A stretch of DNA of 64,000 nucleotides from Microbulbifer variabilis (GCF_023716485.1 NZ_CP092418.1:4372501-4436500), one strand, 5' to 3'; shown: positions 1 through 9,041, numbered from the stretch's first letter. The notes: generated by a model not told the origin, from the sequence alone. A program made the numbers and translations.

Positions 1-2
1 AT

Positions 3-695
3 TTCGACCTCAAAGCTGCGCGATTGAATGCCGAGGCAGCTCGCTACAGCGCCCGCTCAGCCGCGAGTCAACATCTGCCTACGCTTACTGGCTTTGTCTC
101 ATACAATAAAGCTACCTCCGAAGGTGACCAAACAAGGAGGGCAATTTTTGATGGAGAATTTCGAACCCGAAACCGAAGTACGACATTTCCTCGCGATCAA
201 GATTTCCGCGACACTACCGTATCAATTAGCTTAGATATTCCCATTTACACCGGTGGCCTACTTAGCGCCAATCGCCGCGAGGCACGTAACCTGTCCTTCC
301 AGGCCCAGGATCTGCGCAATCTAACCGAACGCAACACTATTCAATCGACCCGCACCCTGCACCGTGCGGTAGTAACCGACGTCTCCCGTGTGGCGGCGCG
401 GCAACAGGCGGTAGTCTCCGCCAAGAGCGCACTGGATGCCACCCAAGCGGGTTACGAGGTAGGCACGCGTAATATCGTCGATGTGTTATTGGCCCAGCGG
501 ACCCTGTTTCAGTCTCAGACGGATTATGCCAATGCCCTCTACGACTACATCATCAACACCCTGAATCTCAAGTTGGTGGCGGGGCTATTGTCACCAAAGG
601 ATCTGCAAGAATTGGATAGTATGCTGAACCCAGCAAACAATGTATTCCGCGTGGGCGAGTCCAGTCCTCCCGGCACACCAGCGCCTTCTAAATAA
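3..695 (+). CDS. tolC: TolC-family outer membrane channel protein, C-terminal part (5' end outside window)
   Basis: The reading frame is open from the first bases of the window, so only about the last 230 residues are present. TolC trimers form the outer-membrane duct for tripartite efflux pumps and type I secretion. The fragment shows the second half of the outer membrane efflux protein fold: a beta-strand stretch with DTTVSISLDIPIYTGG, where the 'P-Y-GG' element marks the strand entering the barrel, then long amphipathic helices (about residues 80-190). These contain the 'GYEVGTRNIVDVLLAQRTLF' motif typical of TolC, followed by a YIINTLNLKLVAG-type helix. It ends with a Pro/Ser-rich tail. 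The gene is followed by a perfect inverted repeat shared with the convergent waaA. Family assignment is firm. TolC rather than another efflux duct rests on the YNALYDY/LLAQRTL motif set. Confidence 0.9.
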   Translation, partial: FDLKAARLNAEAARYSARSAASQHLPTLTGFVSYNKATSEGDQTRRAIFDGEFRTRNRSTTFPRDQDFRDTTVSISLDIPIYTGGLLSANRREARNLSFQAQDLRNLTERNTIQSTRTLHRAVVTDVSRVAARQQAVVSAKSALDATQAGYEVGTRNIVDVLLAQRTLFQSQTDYANALYDYIINTLNLKLVAGLLSPKDLQELDSMLNPANNVFRVGESSPPGTPAPSK

Positions 696-720
696 GCGCA
701 TATTTTTCAGTAGTACCTCT

Positions 721-752
721 ATCAGTGAGTGGACTCCGAGCCACTCACTGAT
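721..752. terminator. Perfect 12-bp inverted repeat between convergent tolC and waaA
   Basis: Bases 721-732 and 741-752 are exact reverse complements around an 8-base loop. The right arm includes the waaA stop codon (745-747). There is no clean T tract on either side, so it is a likely bidirectional terminator or 3'-end stabilising hairpin rather than a textbook intrinsic terminator. Confidence 0.55.
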
Positions 753-2043
753 CTTTCAAATCAGGCATCAGACTCTCAATTTCATCCAGCAGACGTCGTA
801 AAGCGCCACTATTTTCCTGTGCCACCACTCTGGCATTCTGCCCTGCAGCCATACGTTGGCGATCATTTTTCAACCAAAGACCCAGCTGTTCAGCTATGCT
901 CGCTGCATCTTCGGCAATCACCATGCCGCCAGCATCCTTTAGCAATTGGGCAACTGTGGAAAAGTTATGCAGGAAAGGCCCGCATACCACCGGGACCCCC
1001 CAGGCTGCTGGCTCAATCATATTGTGTCCGCCCACAGGAACCAGGCTGCCACCCACAAAGGCCATATCACTAGCGCCAAAGAAGCGCAGCAGCTCTCCCA
1101 TCGTATCCCCCAGGAGTATTTGATCACAGACAGATGGCGCCCGCCCTTCACTGCGCCTAACCACCTGGAAGCCCCTTTCCTGACAGAGCCGTGCAACACT
1201 TTCAAAGCGCTGTGGGTGTCGGGGAACCAACACCAGCAGTAAATTTTCACTGGTCTTTAGCAATGCCCGGTAGGCATCCAGAATAATTTCATCCTCACCG
1301 GCATGGGTACTGGCAGCCAGCCACACCTTGCGCTCCTCAGGCCCACGCCACTGGTGAGCCAGGGCCTGGGCCTCACTAACCAACCCTAAACCGATATCCA
1401 GATCGAACTTGATATTGCCACTGGCCAGCACCCGCGGCGCCGGCAAGCCCAACTCTACAAAGCGTTGAGCATCCACATCATACTGAGCGACGACCTTATC
1501 CAGATTTGCCAGCATTGATTGGGTAAATCTTGGAAACTTTCCATAGCCGCGCGCAGATTTCTCGCTGAGCCGAGCGTTGGCCAGCAGCGTCGGTATATTG
1601 CGCTTTCTGCAAAAGTGCAGGAGATTCGGCCACAATTCAGTTTCCACAATGACAAGCATATTCGGACGTAAAGCCTGCAGGAATGGCGTCAGACACTCTG
1701 GCAGGTCGTAAGGCAGGTAGTAATGCAGTAAACGGCCGCCAAGAATAGGGCGCAGCGCCTCAGTCACCCGCTCAGAACCTGTGGGGGTGCTCGTCGTCAC
1801 CAGCCACTGCCACTGAGGGTAGCGAGCCGCCAGCTGGGTAATCACCGGTATCGCCGCCAGCGTTTCCCCCACAGACACTGAGTGCACCCAGAGTAAAGGC
1901 GCAGAACTAAGGCGCTTCGGCACTTTTCCCAGGCGCTCAGCCAGGCGCAGCCGATACTCGGGCTGGCTGCGGCCACGCCACCACAGACGCAGCAAAATAA
2001 GTGGCATCGCCGCTCGAAAAATAACGTTGTACAGAACTCGCAT
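745..2043 (-). CDS. waaA: 3-deoxy-D-manno-octulosonic acid (Kdo) transferase WaaA
   Basis: Transfers Kdo from CMP-Kdo to lipid IVA, the first committed step of LPS inner-core assembly, at the cytoplasmic face of the inner membrane. The N-terminus (MRVLYNVIF..LILLRLWWRGR) matches the membrane-anchoring start of E. coli KdtA, followed by the Glu-rich EYRLRLAERLG segment. The WVHSVSVGE motif sits in the donor/acceptor cleft, and a second GT-B lobe carries GGSLVPVGGHN and EPAAWGVPVV. The ATG at 2043 gives 432 residues, close to the family length. A TTG at 2073 would add ten residues that the family lacks. It is divergent from the GT4 gene at 2209, so the 165-base gap probably holds both promoters. 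Confidence 0.93.
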   Translation of the reverse strand: MRVLYNVIFRAAMPLILLRLWWRGRSQPEYRLRLAERLGKVPKRLSSAPLLWVHSVSVGETLAAIPVITQLAARYPQWQWLVTTSTPTGSERVTEALRPILGGRLLHYYLPYDLPECLTPFLQALRPNMLVIVETELWPNLLHFCRKRNIPTLLANARLSEKSARGYGKFPRFTQSMLANLDKVVAQYDVDAQRFVELGLPAPRVLASGNIKFDLDIGLGLVSEAQALAHQWRGPEERKVWLAASTHAGEDEIILDAYRALLKTSENLLLVLVPRHPQRFESVARLCQERGFQVVRRSEGRAPSVCDQILLGDTMGELLRFFGASDMAFVGGSLVPVGGHNMIEPAAWGVPVVCGPFLHNFSTVAQLLKDAGGMVIAEDAASIAEQLGLWLKNDRQRMAAGQNARVVAQENSGALRRLLDEIESLMPDLKDQ

Positions 2044-2208
2044 CGACAAAAGTGCTTCACGGGGAGAAAACAAATACTGGTAAGGCGTACCACCAGCTGT
2101 ACTGGTTCAGGCTTCACTGCATATAATGAGATCCCTGCCAGGAAGCCAAAACCTGGCCATCATATCATTGGCAGAACATTTTCTTCTTGGTCACTCGGAG
2201 CTGGTCAC

Positions 2209-3336
2209 TTGAAAGTTGTGCAACTACTGCCCGCCTTAAACTCGGGCGGAGTTGAGCGGGGAACCCTGGATTTTGCCCGTGCACTGGTCCATGCCGGCCA
2301 TGAATCCATTGTCATTTCCAATGGCGGCCGTATGGTGGAGCAGCTACTGCATGAAGGCTCACAGCATATCACCCTGCCAATCCATAAAAAGTCCCTCACC
2401 AGCCTGCTACAAGTGCGTCCTTTGCGTAATCTGCTGCAGAAATTAAATGCAGATATCTTGCACGTTCGCTCCCGGGTGCCCGCCTGGCTTACTTACCTGG
2501 CCTGGAAAAAAATGCCCGTGGACAAACGTCCCCGGCTGCTGAGCACAGCGCACGGGCTCTACTCGACCAACCGCTACAGTGCGATCATGGCAAAAACCGA
2601 GCAGGTTATCGCTATCTCACAGTGCGTAAACGATTACCTGCTGGAGAACTACCCTAATGACCTACAGAGGCCCCCTCAAATTGTCTATCGCGGGGTCGAT
2701 ACCAAAGAGTTTCACCCACAAATTTGTCTCCCAGCTGAATGGGTGGAGCGGACATGTATGGAGTTTCCACAGCTCCAAGGGAAACGCTGGTTGTTATTGC
2801 CGGGACGCTTGACCCGCTGGAAAGGTCAGGAAGATTTTATTGAGCTAATTGCTAAACTCGCCCCCTTAGACCCCCATATTCATGGAGTAATCCTCGGTGG
2901 CAGCGAAGCGAATAAAGCCCATTACGAAGAAGAACTAAAAGAAAAAGTACGAAATCTGGGGATAGGGGATCGTGTCAGCTTTGTTGGGCATCGCTCTGAT
3001 ATTCGCTACTGGTACAAGCAGTCCGATTTGGTTTTCAATCTCTCACAACGCCCGGAGCCATTTGGCCGCACCGTTATCGAGGCCGCCGCAATAGGCACAC
3101 CGATTATTGGTTATGATATCGGCGGCCCGGCGGAATCCCTGCAGGCCTGCTTCCCACAGGGTCTGGTCAATAAAGGGGACAGGCAAATGCTCCTCAAGAA
3201 GACCCTGGAGATACTAGACACTCCTCAACAAAGACCCCAACTCACAGAAGCCTTTACCTTAGAGCGACAAGCCGCCCACACCATGGAAATCTATCGCACT
3301 ATGCTTAACAACAATAAGAGAAATATGGCGCCATGA
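2209..3336 (+). CDS. Glycosyltransferase family 4 (LPS core type)
   Basis: A GT-B fold retaining glycosyltransferase of 375 residues that probably adds a sugar to the LPS core or another cell-surface glycan. The N-terminal lobe starts with VVQLLPALNSGGVERG, a GT4 acceptor-side glycine loop. The C-terminal lobe has LLPGRLTRWKGQ and the E-x7-E donor motif in PEPFGRTVIEAA (about residues 282-292), which contacts the nucleotide sugar. The start is TTG with a GGAG element about 8 bases upstream; there is no in-frame ATG near the N-terminal motif. Its end overlaps the YrbL-like gene by 4 bases (ATGA), which implies translational coupling. The exact sugar cannot be told from sequence. Confidence 0.88.
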   Translation: MKVVQLLPALNSGGVERGTLDFARALVHAGHESIVISNGGRMVEQLLHEGSQHITLPIHKKSLTSLLQVRPLRNLLQKLNADILHVRSRVPAWLTYLAWKKMPVDKRPRLLSTAHGLYSTNRYSAIMAKTEQVIAISQCVNDYLLENYPNDLQRPPQIVYRGVDTKEFHPQICLPAEWVERTCMEFPQLQGKRWLLLPGRLTRWKGQEDFIELIAKLAPLDPHIHGVILGGSEANKAHYEEELKEKVRNLGIGDRVSFVGHRSDIRYWYKQSDLVFNLSQRPEPFGRTVIEAAAIGTPIIGYDIGGPAESLQACFPQGLVNKGDRQMLLKKTLEILDTPQQRPQLTEAFTLERQAAHTMEIYRTMLNNNKRNMAP

Positions 3337-3998
3337 TAGATTTGAACAATCGTGAACCCTTCGCCAGTGGAGGTAATCGCTTTTGCTATCAGCATCCGCA
3401 GGAGCCTCACTTGTGCGTCAAAGTGATGCGCCCTGGGCGCACTCAAATACTATTGGATAGGGCCCCCTGGTATAAGCGTGGACGCGGCCTGGATAGCTTT
3501 GACGATAACTTGCGTGAGCAGGAGGGCTATAGCCAAAGTGCCCTTCAACGGGATAGCGCCGGACTGTGGCAGCACCTACCCCGCTGGTATGGGATCCAGC
3601 AGACCAGCCTCGGCCCCGCCGCAGTGACCGATATGATCTTAGATGAGAGCGGAACTCCGGCACCCACCCTACGCCAATATTTAAACAAACACGGCCTGGA
3701 TGAAGAGGTGCGTATTGCACTACAAGAGTTTGCCAGCTGGCTCTTGGAATACGGTGTACTGACCAAAAACCTGATCGCGCACAACCTAGTCTTACGCCGA
3801 GAAAACGGGCGTTTGCAGATTTACCTTATCGATGGCTTGGGCTGCGCCTCGTTCCTGCCACTACCGAAATTTTCCAGTTTCTTTGCCAGGCGTTATATCC
3901 ACCGCCGTATCCAACGTATGTGGTTGCGCGTGGAATGGGAAGTCTCTGACAAGAAGATACCCTGGCGAAAGTTTGAAGCCCGCGGCCTGAAAGGCTAA
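3333..3998 (+). CDS. yrbL: YrbL-family kinase-like protein
   Basis: A 221-residue member of the YrbL (PhoP-regulated network) family, whose fold resembles lipopolysaccharide-core and other small-molecule kinases. Visible kinase-like elements are a glycine-containing N-terminal loop (FASGGNRFCY), an invariant-looking Lys in LCVKVMRPGR, a degenerate catalytic loop (LIAHNLVLRR, about residues 147-156) and a DG in LIDGLG (about residues 168-173), a position similar to the kinase DFG Asp. No substrate is known for the family. Coupling to the GT4 gene by a 4-base overlap suggests that it acts on the same glycan, perhaps as a core kinase; that is inference. Its 3' end overlaps the convergent ELM1-family gene by 4 bases. 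Confidence 0.85.
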   Translation: MIDLNNREPFASGGNRFCYQHPQEPHLCVKVMRPGRTQILLDRAPWYKRGRGLDSFDDNLREQEGYSQSALQRDSAGLWQHLPRWYGIQQTSLGPAAVTDMILDESGTPAPTLRQYLNKHGLDEEVRIALQEFASWLLEYGVLTKNLIAHNLVLRRENGRLQIYLIDGLGCASFLPLPKFSSFFARRYIHRRIQRMWLRVEWEVSDKKIPWRKFEARGLKG

Positions 3999-4891
3999 TT
4001 GGCCAATAGTCCACAACGGCGCAATAGTGCCCTGGCACATAAAAGATACTGATCCAGAGGCTGGCGAGGCGGCTGCGCTAAGACTTCTTCCAGGTGTTCA
4101 CTGACGACCCCCTGATCGATCAACCTCTGCACCGCAGCTCGGACCTTATTGGACTTATCCCGGCCGGGAACCCGAATTACCCCCACCCTCGCGCGGCTCT
4201 GTAAGGACTCAAACAGCATGGAAACACTATCTTCGCTCACCCAAATCTGCTCAGTCGTGGCCATCTGCTCTTGAATCCAACCGGGAGGACATGAGCGCCA
4301 ATCGATAAAGCGGGCCTTGCCCTCGGACAAGGCTTCCAATGTACCACCTGGCGTTCGGCGGCTATTGGAAATCTGCCAATCAAGGGGTTGTCTTATCAAT
4401 GGCTCTATCTGTGCCCGGATAGCCTGAAGATCCCAGGAGTAGTGTTTACTCGGTCCACCGAGCAAAATTAACCCCTTTCCAGCCTGAGGACCAATATCGG
4501 GTAGAGGCTCCGTTAGGGCACCCTGGCTTAGGATAATGTTCTCCAGAGGTGGTGGCCGATCGTGCTCCGGCACAATCGCAAAATCAAACCAGCCAAAAGG
4601 TAGCTGCGGACGATTTATCGACACTGCGCGACCACCGTAACGGCGGCGCGCGGCCAACATCGGCATACGGCTCTTGCGGCCGGTTCCAATTAGGAAATCC
4701 GGTTTAGGCAGCTGATCGAGTTGTTGTGCCCGTCCCAGGAAAATGCGCGAAGCGCTCAACTCTGCAGGGATATCAAAACTCTGTACCTGCCCAGCAAAAC
4801 TTTTACCCAGGCCACAAACCAGCGCCGCACTCTGTTTCTCATGCGCCCGGTTACCATCGAGAAAACGCCATACCTTCAGCTGCAAAGCCAA
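3995..4891 (-). CDS. ELM1-family (mitochondrial fission ELM1-like, DUF1022) protein
   Basis: A protein of about 298 residues of the bacterial ELM1-like family, named after a plant mitochondrial fission factor. In bacteria these genes usually lie in LPS or envelope clusters, and their fold looks like a GT-B glycosyltransferase. Seen here: the family start KVWRFLDGNRAHEKQSAALV, the PDFLIGTGRKS segment, the LLGGPSKHYSW segment typical of ELM1, and a C-terminal VSEDSVSMLFESLQS stretch that resembles a nucleotide-sugar-binding lobe. There is no ATG near the conserved start; I chose the TTG at 4891, which has an AGGGG stretch just upstream. A TTG at 4885 is possible, and an upstream ATG at 4981 would add 30 unrelated residues. 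Enzymatic function is unknown. Confidence 0.8.
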   Translation of the reverse strand: MALQLKVWRFLDGNRAHEKQSAALVCGLGKSFAGQVQSFDIPAELSASRIFLGRAQQLDQLPKPDFLIGTGRKSRMPMLAARRRYGGRAVSINRPQLPFGWFDFAIVPEHDRPPPLENIILSQGALTEPLPDIGPQAGKGLILLGGPSKHYSWDLQAIRAQIEPLIRQPLDWQISNSRRTPGGTLEALSEGKARFIDWRSCPPGWIQEQMATTEQIWVSEDSVSMLFESLQSRARVGVIRVPGRDKSNKVRAAVQRLIDQGVVSEHLEEVLAQPPRQPLDQYLLCARALLRRCGLLAN

Positions 4892-5062
4892 TGAACCCCT
4901 GCCAGTAAAAGGCCGCAAGCATAGCTTATTGCCCACTTGTCGGCGAATATGAGAACACGGGATATGCCAATTGCGCCCCAAGGCCTAGAGGCAATATCTG
5001 GTACACTAGCGCGCATATTTTTGGGCGGCACAGCCCCTCCAGTGACAGGTAATGGGATACTC

Positions 5063-6394
5063 ATGAATGTAACGGTATTTGGCAGCGGTTACGTCGGCTT
5101 GGTTCAGGCCGCAGTTTTGGCTGAAGTTGGCCACAATATTTTGTGCATTGATATCGATGAGAAGAAAGTCGAAGATCTGAAAAAAGGGATCATCCCCATC
5201 TATGAACCTGGCCTATCCCCACTGATTGAGCGCAACTTAAAAAATAGAACGCTGAATTTCAGCACTGATGCGTCACAGGGCGTAGAGCACGGGGAAGTCA
5301 TCTTTATCGCCGTCGGAACCCCTCCTGACGAAGACGGCTCAGCCGACCTTCGCCATGTGCTGGCAGTGGCCGAATCTATCGCCATTTATATGAGCGAAAC
5401 CAAGGTGATCGTCAATAAATCTACAGTTCCCGTGGGTACTGCAGATTTAGTTAGTAGGGCCATTGCTGATCGACTGGCTACACGTAATGCCGAAGATATC
5501 CCTTTCGAAGTCGTTTCAAACCCAGAATTCCTTAAAGAAGGCTCTGCAGTGAGCGATTGCATGCGACCAGATCGCATCATTATTGGTACTCGCAGCACCT
5601 CCGCAGAGAATGCACTGCGTCAGCTCTATGCGCCATTTAACCGAAACCATGAAAAAATCATCACCATGGATGTTCGCAGTGCGGAGCTGGCCAAATACGC
5701 CGCTAACTGCATGCTGGCCACCAAAATCAGTTTTATGAATGAGATGGCACAAATCGCCGATCATGTGGGCGCAGACATCGAGCAGGTACGCCAGGGTATT
5801 GGCTCTGACCCCCGCATTGGCTACCAGTTTATCTACGCCGGTATCGGTTACGGCGGTTCATGCTTTCCGAAAGATGTGAAAGCATTGATTTCTACAGCAA
5901 CTCAAATGGGGGTATCCCCGGGTATTTTGAATGCTGTGGAGGAGCGTAACCAAACCCAGAAAAGCTACCTGCTACAAAAAATCACAGAGCATTTTGGCGA
6001 GGACCTGAAAGGAAAAACCTTTGCTTTGTGGGGGCTTGCCTTTAAACCCAATACCGATGACATGCGCGAAGCGCCCAGCCGTACCTTGATGGAACAACTC
6101 TGGCAGCTCGGTGCAAAGGTTCAAGCCTTTGATCCTCAGGCAATGGAGGAGTGCCAACGGATATACGGTGTGCGCGAAGACATGCAACTCTGTGGCACTA
6201 AGGAAGTTGCGTTATCTGGGGCAGATGCCCTGATTATCGCTACCGAGTGGCAGCAATTTAAGGCCATTGATGCTAAGGCCGTTATCAAGGCGTTAACTAA
6301 TCCGGTTATTTTTGATGGCCGTAACCTCTATGAACCCCAACACATGGCTGAGAGCGGCATGGACTATTATTGTGTGGGACGCCCAAAAGTATAA
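5063..6394 (+). CDS. ugd: UDP-glucose 6-dehydrogenase
   Basis: Oxidises UDP-glucose to UDP-glucuronate with two NAD+, supplying glucuronate for LPS core, capsule or exopolysaccharide. The 443-residue protein starts with the Rossmann motif VFGSGYVGLVQA (G7, G9, G12). It has the middle-domain catalytic GGSCFPKDVKAL with the nucleophile Cys267, and the NKSTVPVGT and NPEFLKEGSA substrate-binding motifs. The C-terminal UDP-binding domain has the WGLAFKPNTDDMREAPS signature. The ATG at 5063 directly precedes the Rossmann strand; upstream in-frame starts would add 42 residues of non-conserved sequence. It sits between the ELM1-like gene and the convergent O-antigen ligase, consistent with a glycan-assembly block. 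Confidence 0.95.
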   Translation: MNVTVFGSGYVGLVQAAVLAEVGHNILCIDIDEKKVEDLKKGIIPIYEPGLSPLIERNLKNRTLNFSTDASQGVEHGEVIFIAVGTPPDEDGSADLRHVLAVAESIAIYMSETKVIVNKSTVPVGTADLVSRAIADRLATRNAEDIPFEVVSNPEFLKEGSAVSDCMRPDRIIIGTRSTSAENALRQLYAPFNRNHEKIITMDVRSAELAKYAANCMLATKISFMNEMAQIADHVGADIEQVRQGIGSDPRIGYQFIYAGIGYGGSCFPKDVKALISTATQMGVSPGILNAVEERNQTQKSYLLQKITEHFGEDLKGKTFALWGLAFKPNTDDMREAPSRTLMEQLWQLGAKVQAFDPQAMEECQRIYGVREDMQLCGTKEVALSGADALIIATEWQQFKAIDAKAVIKALTNPVIFDGRNLYEPQHMAESGMDYYCVGRPKV

Positions 6395-6410
6395 GTGCCC
6401 TACAAGACAT

Positions 6411-6429
6411 TGAGGGGCTTAGCCCCTCA
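6411..6429. terminator. Hairpin between convergent ugd and the O-antigen-ligase gene
   Basis: An 8-bp G/C-rich stem (arms 6411-6418 and 6422-6429, loop TTA) lies 16 bases after the ugd stop and 10 bases from the stop of the opposing gene. There is no T tract. It may act as a shared 3' end. Confidence 0.45.
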
Positions 6430-6438
6430 GGTTCTCAC

Positions 6439-7815
6439 TTAGAGATTCCGGCCAGGTTCAGGCCTAAATTCACTCCTGCAGCGAAAAATATGGGTAGCAA
6501 TACCAGCAACCACTATGCCAAAAATAAAATGGCCACTGGAGTAAAAAAGATAGGATTCAAAGCAATTCGCAATCAGCCAGAGAATCATAAAACCGATATA
6601 AAATAAGAAGAAGTCGCCAGGTAAAACACCCCTGCGCCAGCTTTTATAAGCCAATATGAATACCCAGCAATTGAGGACTCCCCATACCAACGCGCCCAGA
6701 ACTCCATAGTTCACCAGTAAATCAAGATAACTATTGTGTAGATGCCCAATAGTATTTTTGAACTCCGATGGCATACCTTGCAGATTTTGAATAACGAGAC
6801 GTCGACCTTTACCGCCCCAGCCAAGCAATGGGCGCTCAGCTATCCAATTCATCGCAGCATGCCAGCTATGGATCCTGACACCGATACTAGAATAGGGAAT
6901 CGAATCAAGATTACCTGAAAGCAAAGCATCAACGGTGTTCCTCTCGAGCCCGAGGCGCTTGCTCACCACATCCCCAACTTTCACCCAAAGGGCGACCATG
7001 GCCACACCGATGACCGTCCCCCAAGCTATTAAACGCAACCAAACTCCCTTACCCTGCTTGCGAAGAACTATAAACACACAAACGATTAAGAGAGTGAAGA
7101 GAGATACGGCCAAAGCAAACCAAATCGCACGAGTCTGTGAATAAAGCACGGCCAGAGCACATATACCAACAGCAACAGCCCAGGCTAAGCTCGATATGGA
7201 TAACAGTCCTGTATACCTAAATAAGCGACGAGAGAAAACGGCTAGGCCCAACAGTGCAACACCAAAAAGAATGGCGGTATGCTGGGCATTATGGAAACCA
7301 AATTCGACTCGCTGCCCCCTAGCTCCATCTATCCACTCAGCAAATCCCCCTCCCGCTACCCAGGGTGCCAAAAGCAGAGCAAGTAGTGCCGTCAACCAGA
7401 GAATTAAAGTATTGCGAGTACTGCCGCCCAACCAGCAGGCTATGGCAGCGAATACAAACCACTGCCCCAGGCGGTGGAATTTCGGGGAAGACTCGGTCCA
7501 TTCTGGGTATGCCATTAACATACCAGCCCAGGACAACATCTGAACTAATAAAGCAGCAGCGAAGAACCATCCGACTGGTGAGTTGAGCCAGTTTCTTCCA
7601 CGGGTAAAAAGTACCCAAAAAGTAAGAACAATAAATAGAGTTTTAGCGGTATCTGCAAAATCGCTCCCCAAAGGAAATAGTGCTGCATATAAAAGCAGCA
7701 GAGCGCCTCCTAGCATTTGCAAGTTTGTAGATACATCGATCAGCTCATTGCGCTGCCAAAATTGAGCAAAAATGCCTTTCCAATCCTTCGCAAGGTTTTT
7801 AATTGGTAACACCAA
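6439..7815 (-). CDS. O-antigen ligase (WaaL/Wzy) family membrane protein
   Basis: A 458-residue inner-membrane protein with roughly eleven hydrophobic segments and the Wzy_C pattern of O-antigen ligases and polymerases. The large periplasmic loop between later helices includes WIAERPLLGWGGKGRR and a downstream GHLHNSYLDLLVNYGVLG motif (about residues 355-372), whose H-N-YL..L.. pattern is the ligase signature. The predicted role is joining undecaprenyl-linked glycan to lipid A-core, or polymerising it, on the periplasmic side. It is convergent with ugd. Ligase versus polymerase cannot be decided from sequence alone; the nearby waaA and core transferase favour ligase. Confidence 0.8.
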   Translation of the reverse strand: MVLPIKNLAKDWKGIFAQFWQRNELIDVSTNLQMLGGALLLLYAALFPLGSDFADTAKTLFIVLTFWVLFTRGRNWLNSPVGWFFAAALLVQMLSWAGMLMAYPEWTESSPKFHRLGQWFVFAAIACWLGGSTRNTLILWLTALLALLLAPWVAGGGFAEWIDGARGQRVEFGFHNAQHTAILFGVALLGLAVFSRRLFRYTGLLSISSLAWAVAVGICALAVLYSQTRAIWFALAVSLFTLLIVCVFIVLRKQGKGVWLRLIAWGTVIGVAMVALWVKVGDVVSKRLGLERNTVDALLSGNLDSIPYSSIGVRIHSWHAAMNWIAERPLLGWGGKGRRLVIQNLQGMPSEFKNTIGHLHNSYLDLLVNYGVLGALVWGVLNCWVFILAYKSWRRGVLPGDFFLFYIGFMILWLIANCFESYLFYSSGHFIFGIVVAGIATHIFRCRSEFRPEPGRNL

Positions 7816-8011
7816 TAACTCCCACAGCCCTTAATGACTTATTTACCAACACCCCATTAAACAGGGGTAAAGATTGAATTCGCTATGCAATGCTTTCGAT
7901 TCACACCAAGTCTGCAATGGGCAGACACCTATTGAGTACAGAGGGATAATTTACTTGAGCATTCTACGAGAACAACAGGCAGGGTACTACTTTCCCCTGG
8001 AGACTGGTCAG

Positions 8012-8035
8012 GGAAGGCACTCTAAAGTGCCCTCC
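8012..8035 (-). terminator. Hairpin downstream of ilvE
   Basis: Read on the minus strand, a 10-bp stem with one G-U pair and a 4-base loop lies about 45 bases after the ilvE stop. No U run follows, so it is a weak terminator candidate. The rest of 7816-8078 shows no coding signal. Confidence 0.35.
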
Positions 8036-8078
8036 ACCTGAAATTGGGAGGATCTGAACTTAGCCCAAATCTGGTGAG

Positions 8079-9041
8079 TTAGGCTACAGCAATATGGCTT
8101 GTGTCATGAAGGCCGGTGTCATCTACATCACTCAGCCAACCCCGGTGCGCGGTACTGCGACCATGCACTACATCAAAATAAAGTCCCTGCAAGCGACCGG
8201 TGATTGGGCCGCGGCGACCACTGCCGATGGAGCGGCCATCGAGCATACTGATAGGCAGCACCTCTGCGGCAGTACCTGTAAAAAAGGCCTCATCGGCGAT
8301 ATAAACCTCATCGCGAGTGATACGCTTCTCCACCAACCTGTAGCCACACTCCCTGGCCAATTCAATCACCGTATCCCGGGTAATGCCATCCAGGCAGGAG
8401 GTCAGCTCCGGGGTATAAATAATCCCATCCCTGACGATGAAAAAGTTTTCCCCACTGCCCTCGGCCACATAGCCCTCTGGATCGAGCAATAACGCCTCTT
8501 CGCAACCGTTGCGAATCGCCTCCTGCAGGGCCAGCATTGAGTTGATGTAATTACCGTTGGCCTTCGCCTTGCACATGCTGATGTTGACGTGGTGACGAGT
8601 ATAAGAGGACGTATTGACCTTGATGCCACGCTCCAATGCCTCTGGGCTCATATAGCTGGGCCACTCCCAGGAGGCGACGATTACGTGGGTACTAAGCCCC
8701 TCTGCACGCAACCCCATCCCCTCAGAGCCGTAAAACACCATTGGGCGCAAATAGGCGTGCTGGAGATTATTTTCCCTGACTACAAGACGCTGAGCCTCAT
8801 TCAGCTCATCCGCTTGATAGGGCATAGGGATATTCATGATCTTCGCAGAGCGAAATAAACGACGGGTATGATCCTGCAGGCGAAAGATACTGGCTCCGCG
8901 ATCGGTCTCATAAGCGCGCACCCCCTCAAAAACACCCATGCCGTAGTGCAGGGTATGGGTTAGGACGTGCACGCGCGCATCGCGCCAGGGAACCAACTCA
9001 CCGTCAAACCAGATAACGCCATCACGGTCGGCAAAAGACAT
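8079..9041 (-). CDS. ilvE: Branched-chain amino-acid aminotransferase
   Basis: A fold-type IV PLP aminotransferase of 320 residues that makes the last step of Leu, Ile and Val synthesis, swapping the amino group with glutamate. Motifs: the N-terminal IWFDGELVPWRDARVHVLTHTLHYG, typical of IlvE; the PLP-lysine region SMCKAKANGNY (about residues 155-165); LLLDPEGYVAEGSGENFF, which contacts the cofactor; and the late FFTGTAAEVLPI motif, which binds the cofactor phosphate. Length and order match IlvE (about 308). It is followed 59 bases upstream (minus strand) by glnE, so both could be co-transcribed as glnE-ilvE. In Pseudomonas the same glnE-ilvE pair precedes the LPS core genes, which matches this layout. 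Confidence 0.95.
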   Translation of the reverse strand: MSFADRDGVIWFDGELVPWRDARVHVLTHTLHYGMGVFEGVRAYETDRGASIFRLQDHTRRLFRSAKIMNIPMPYQADELNEAQRLVVRENNLQHAYLRPMVFYGSEGMGLRAEGLSTHVIVASWEWPSYMSPEALERGIKVNTSSYTRHHVNISMCKAKANGNYINSMLALQEAIRNGCEEALLLDPEGYVAEGSGENFFIVRDGIIYTPELTSCLDGITRDTVIELARECGYRLVEKRITRDEVYIADEAFFTGTAAEVLPISMLDGRSIGSGRRGPITGRLQGLYFDVVHGRSTAHRGWLSDVDDTGLHDTSHIAVA

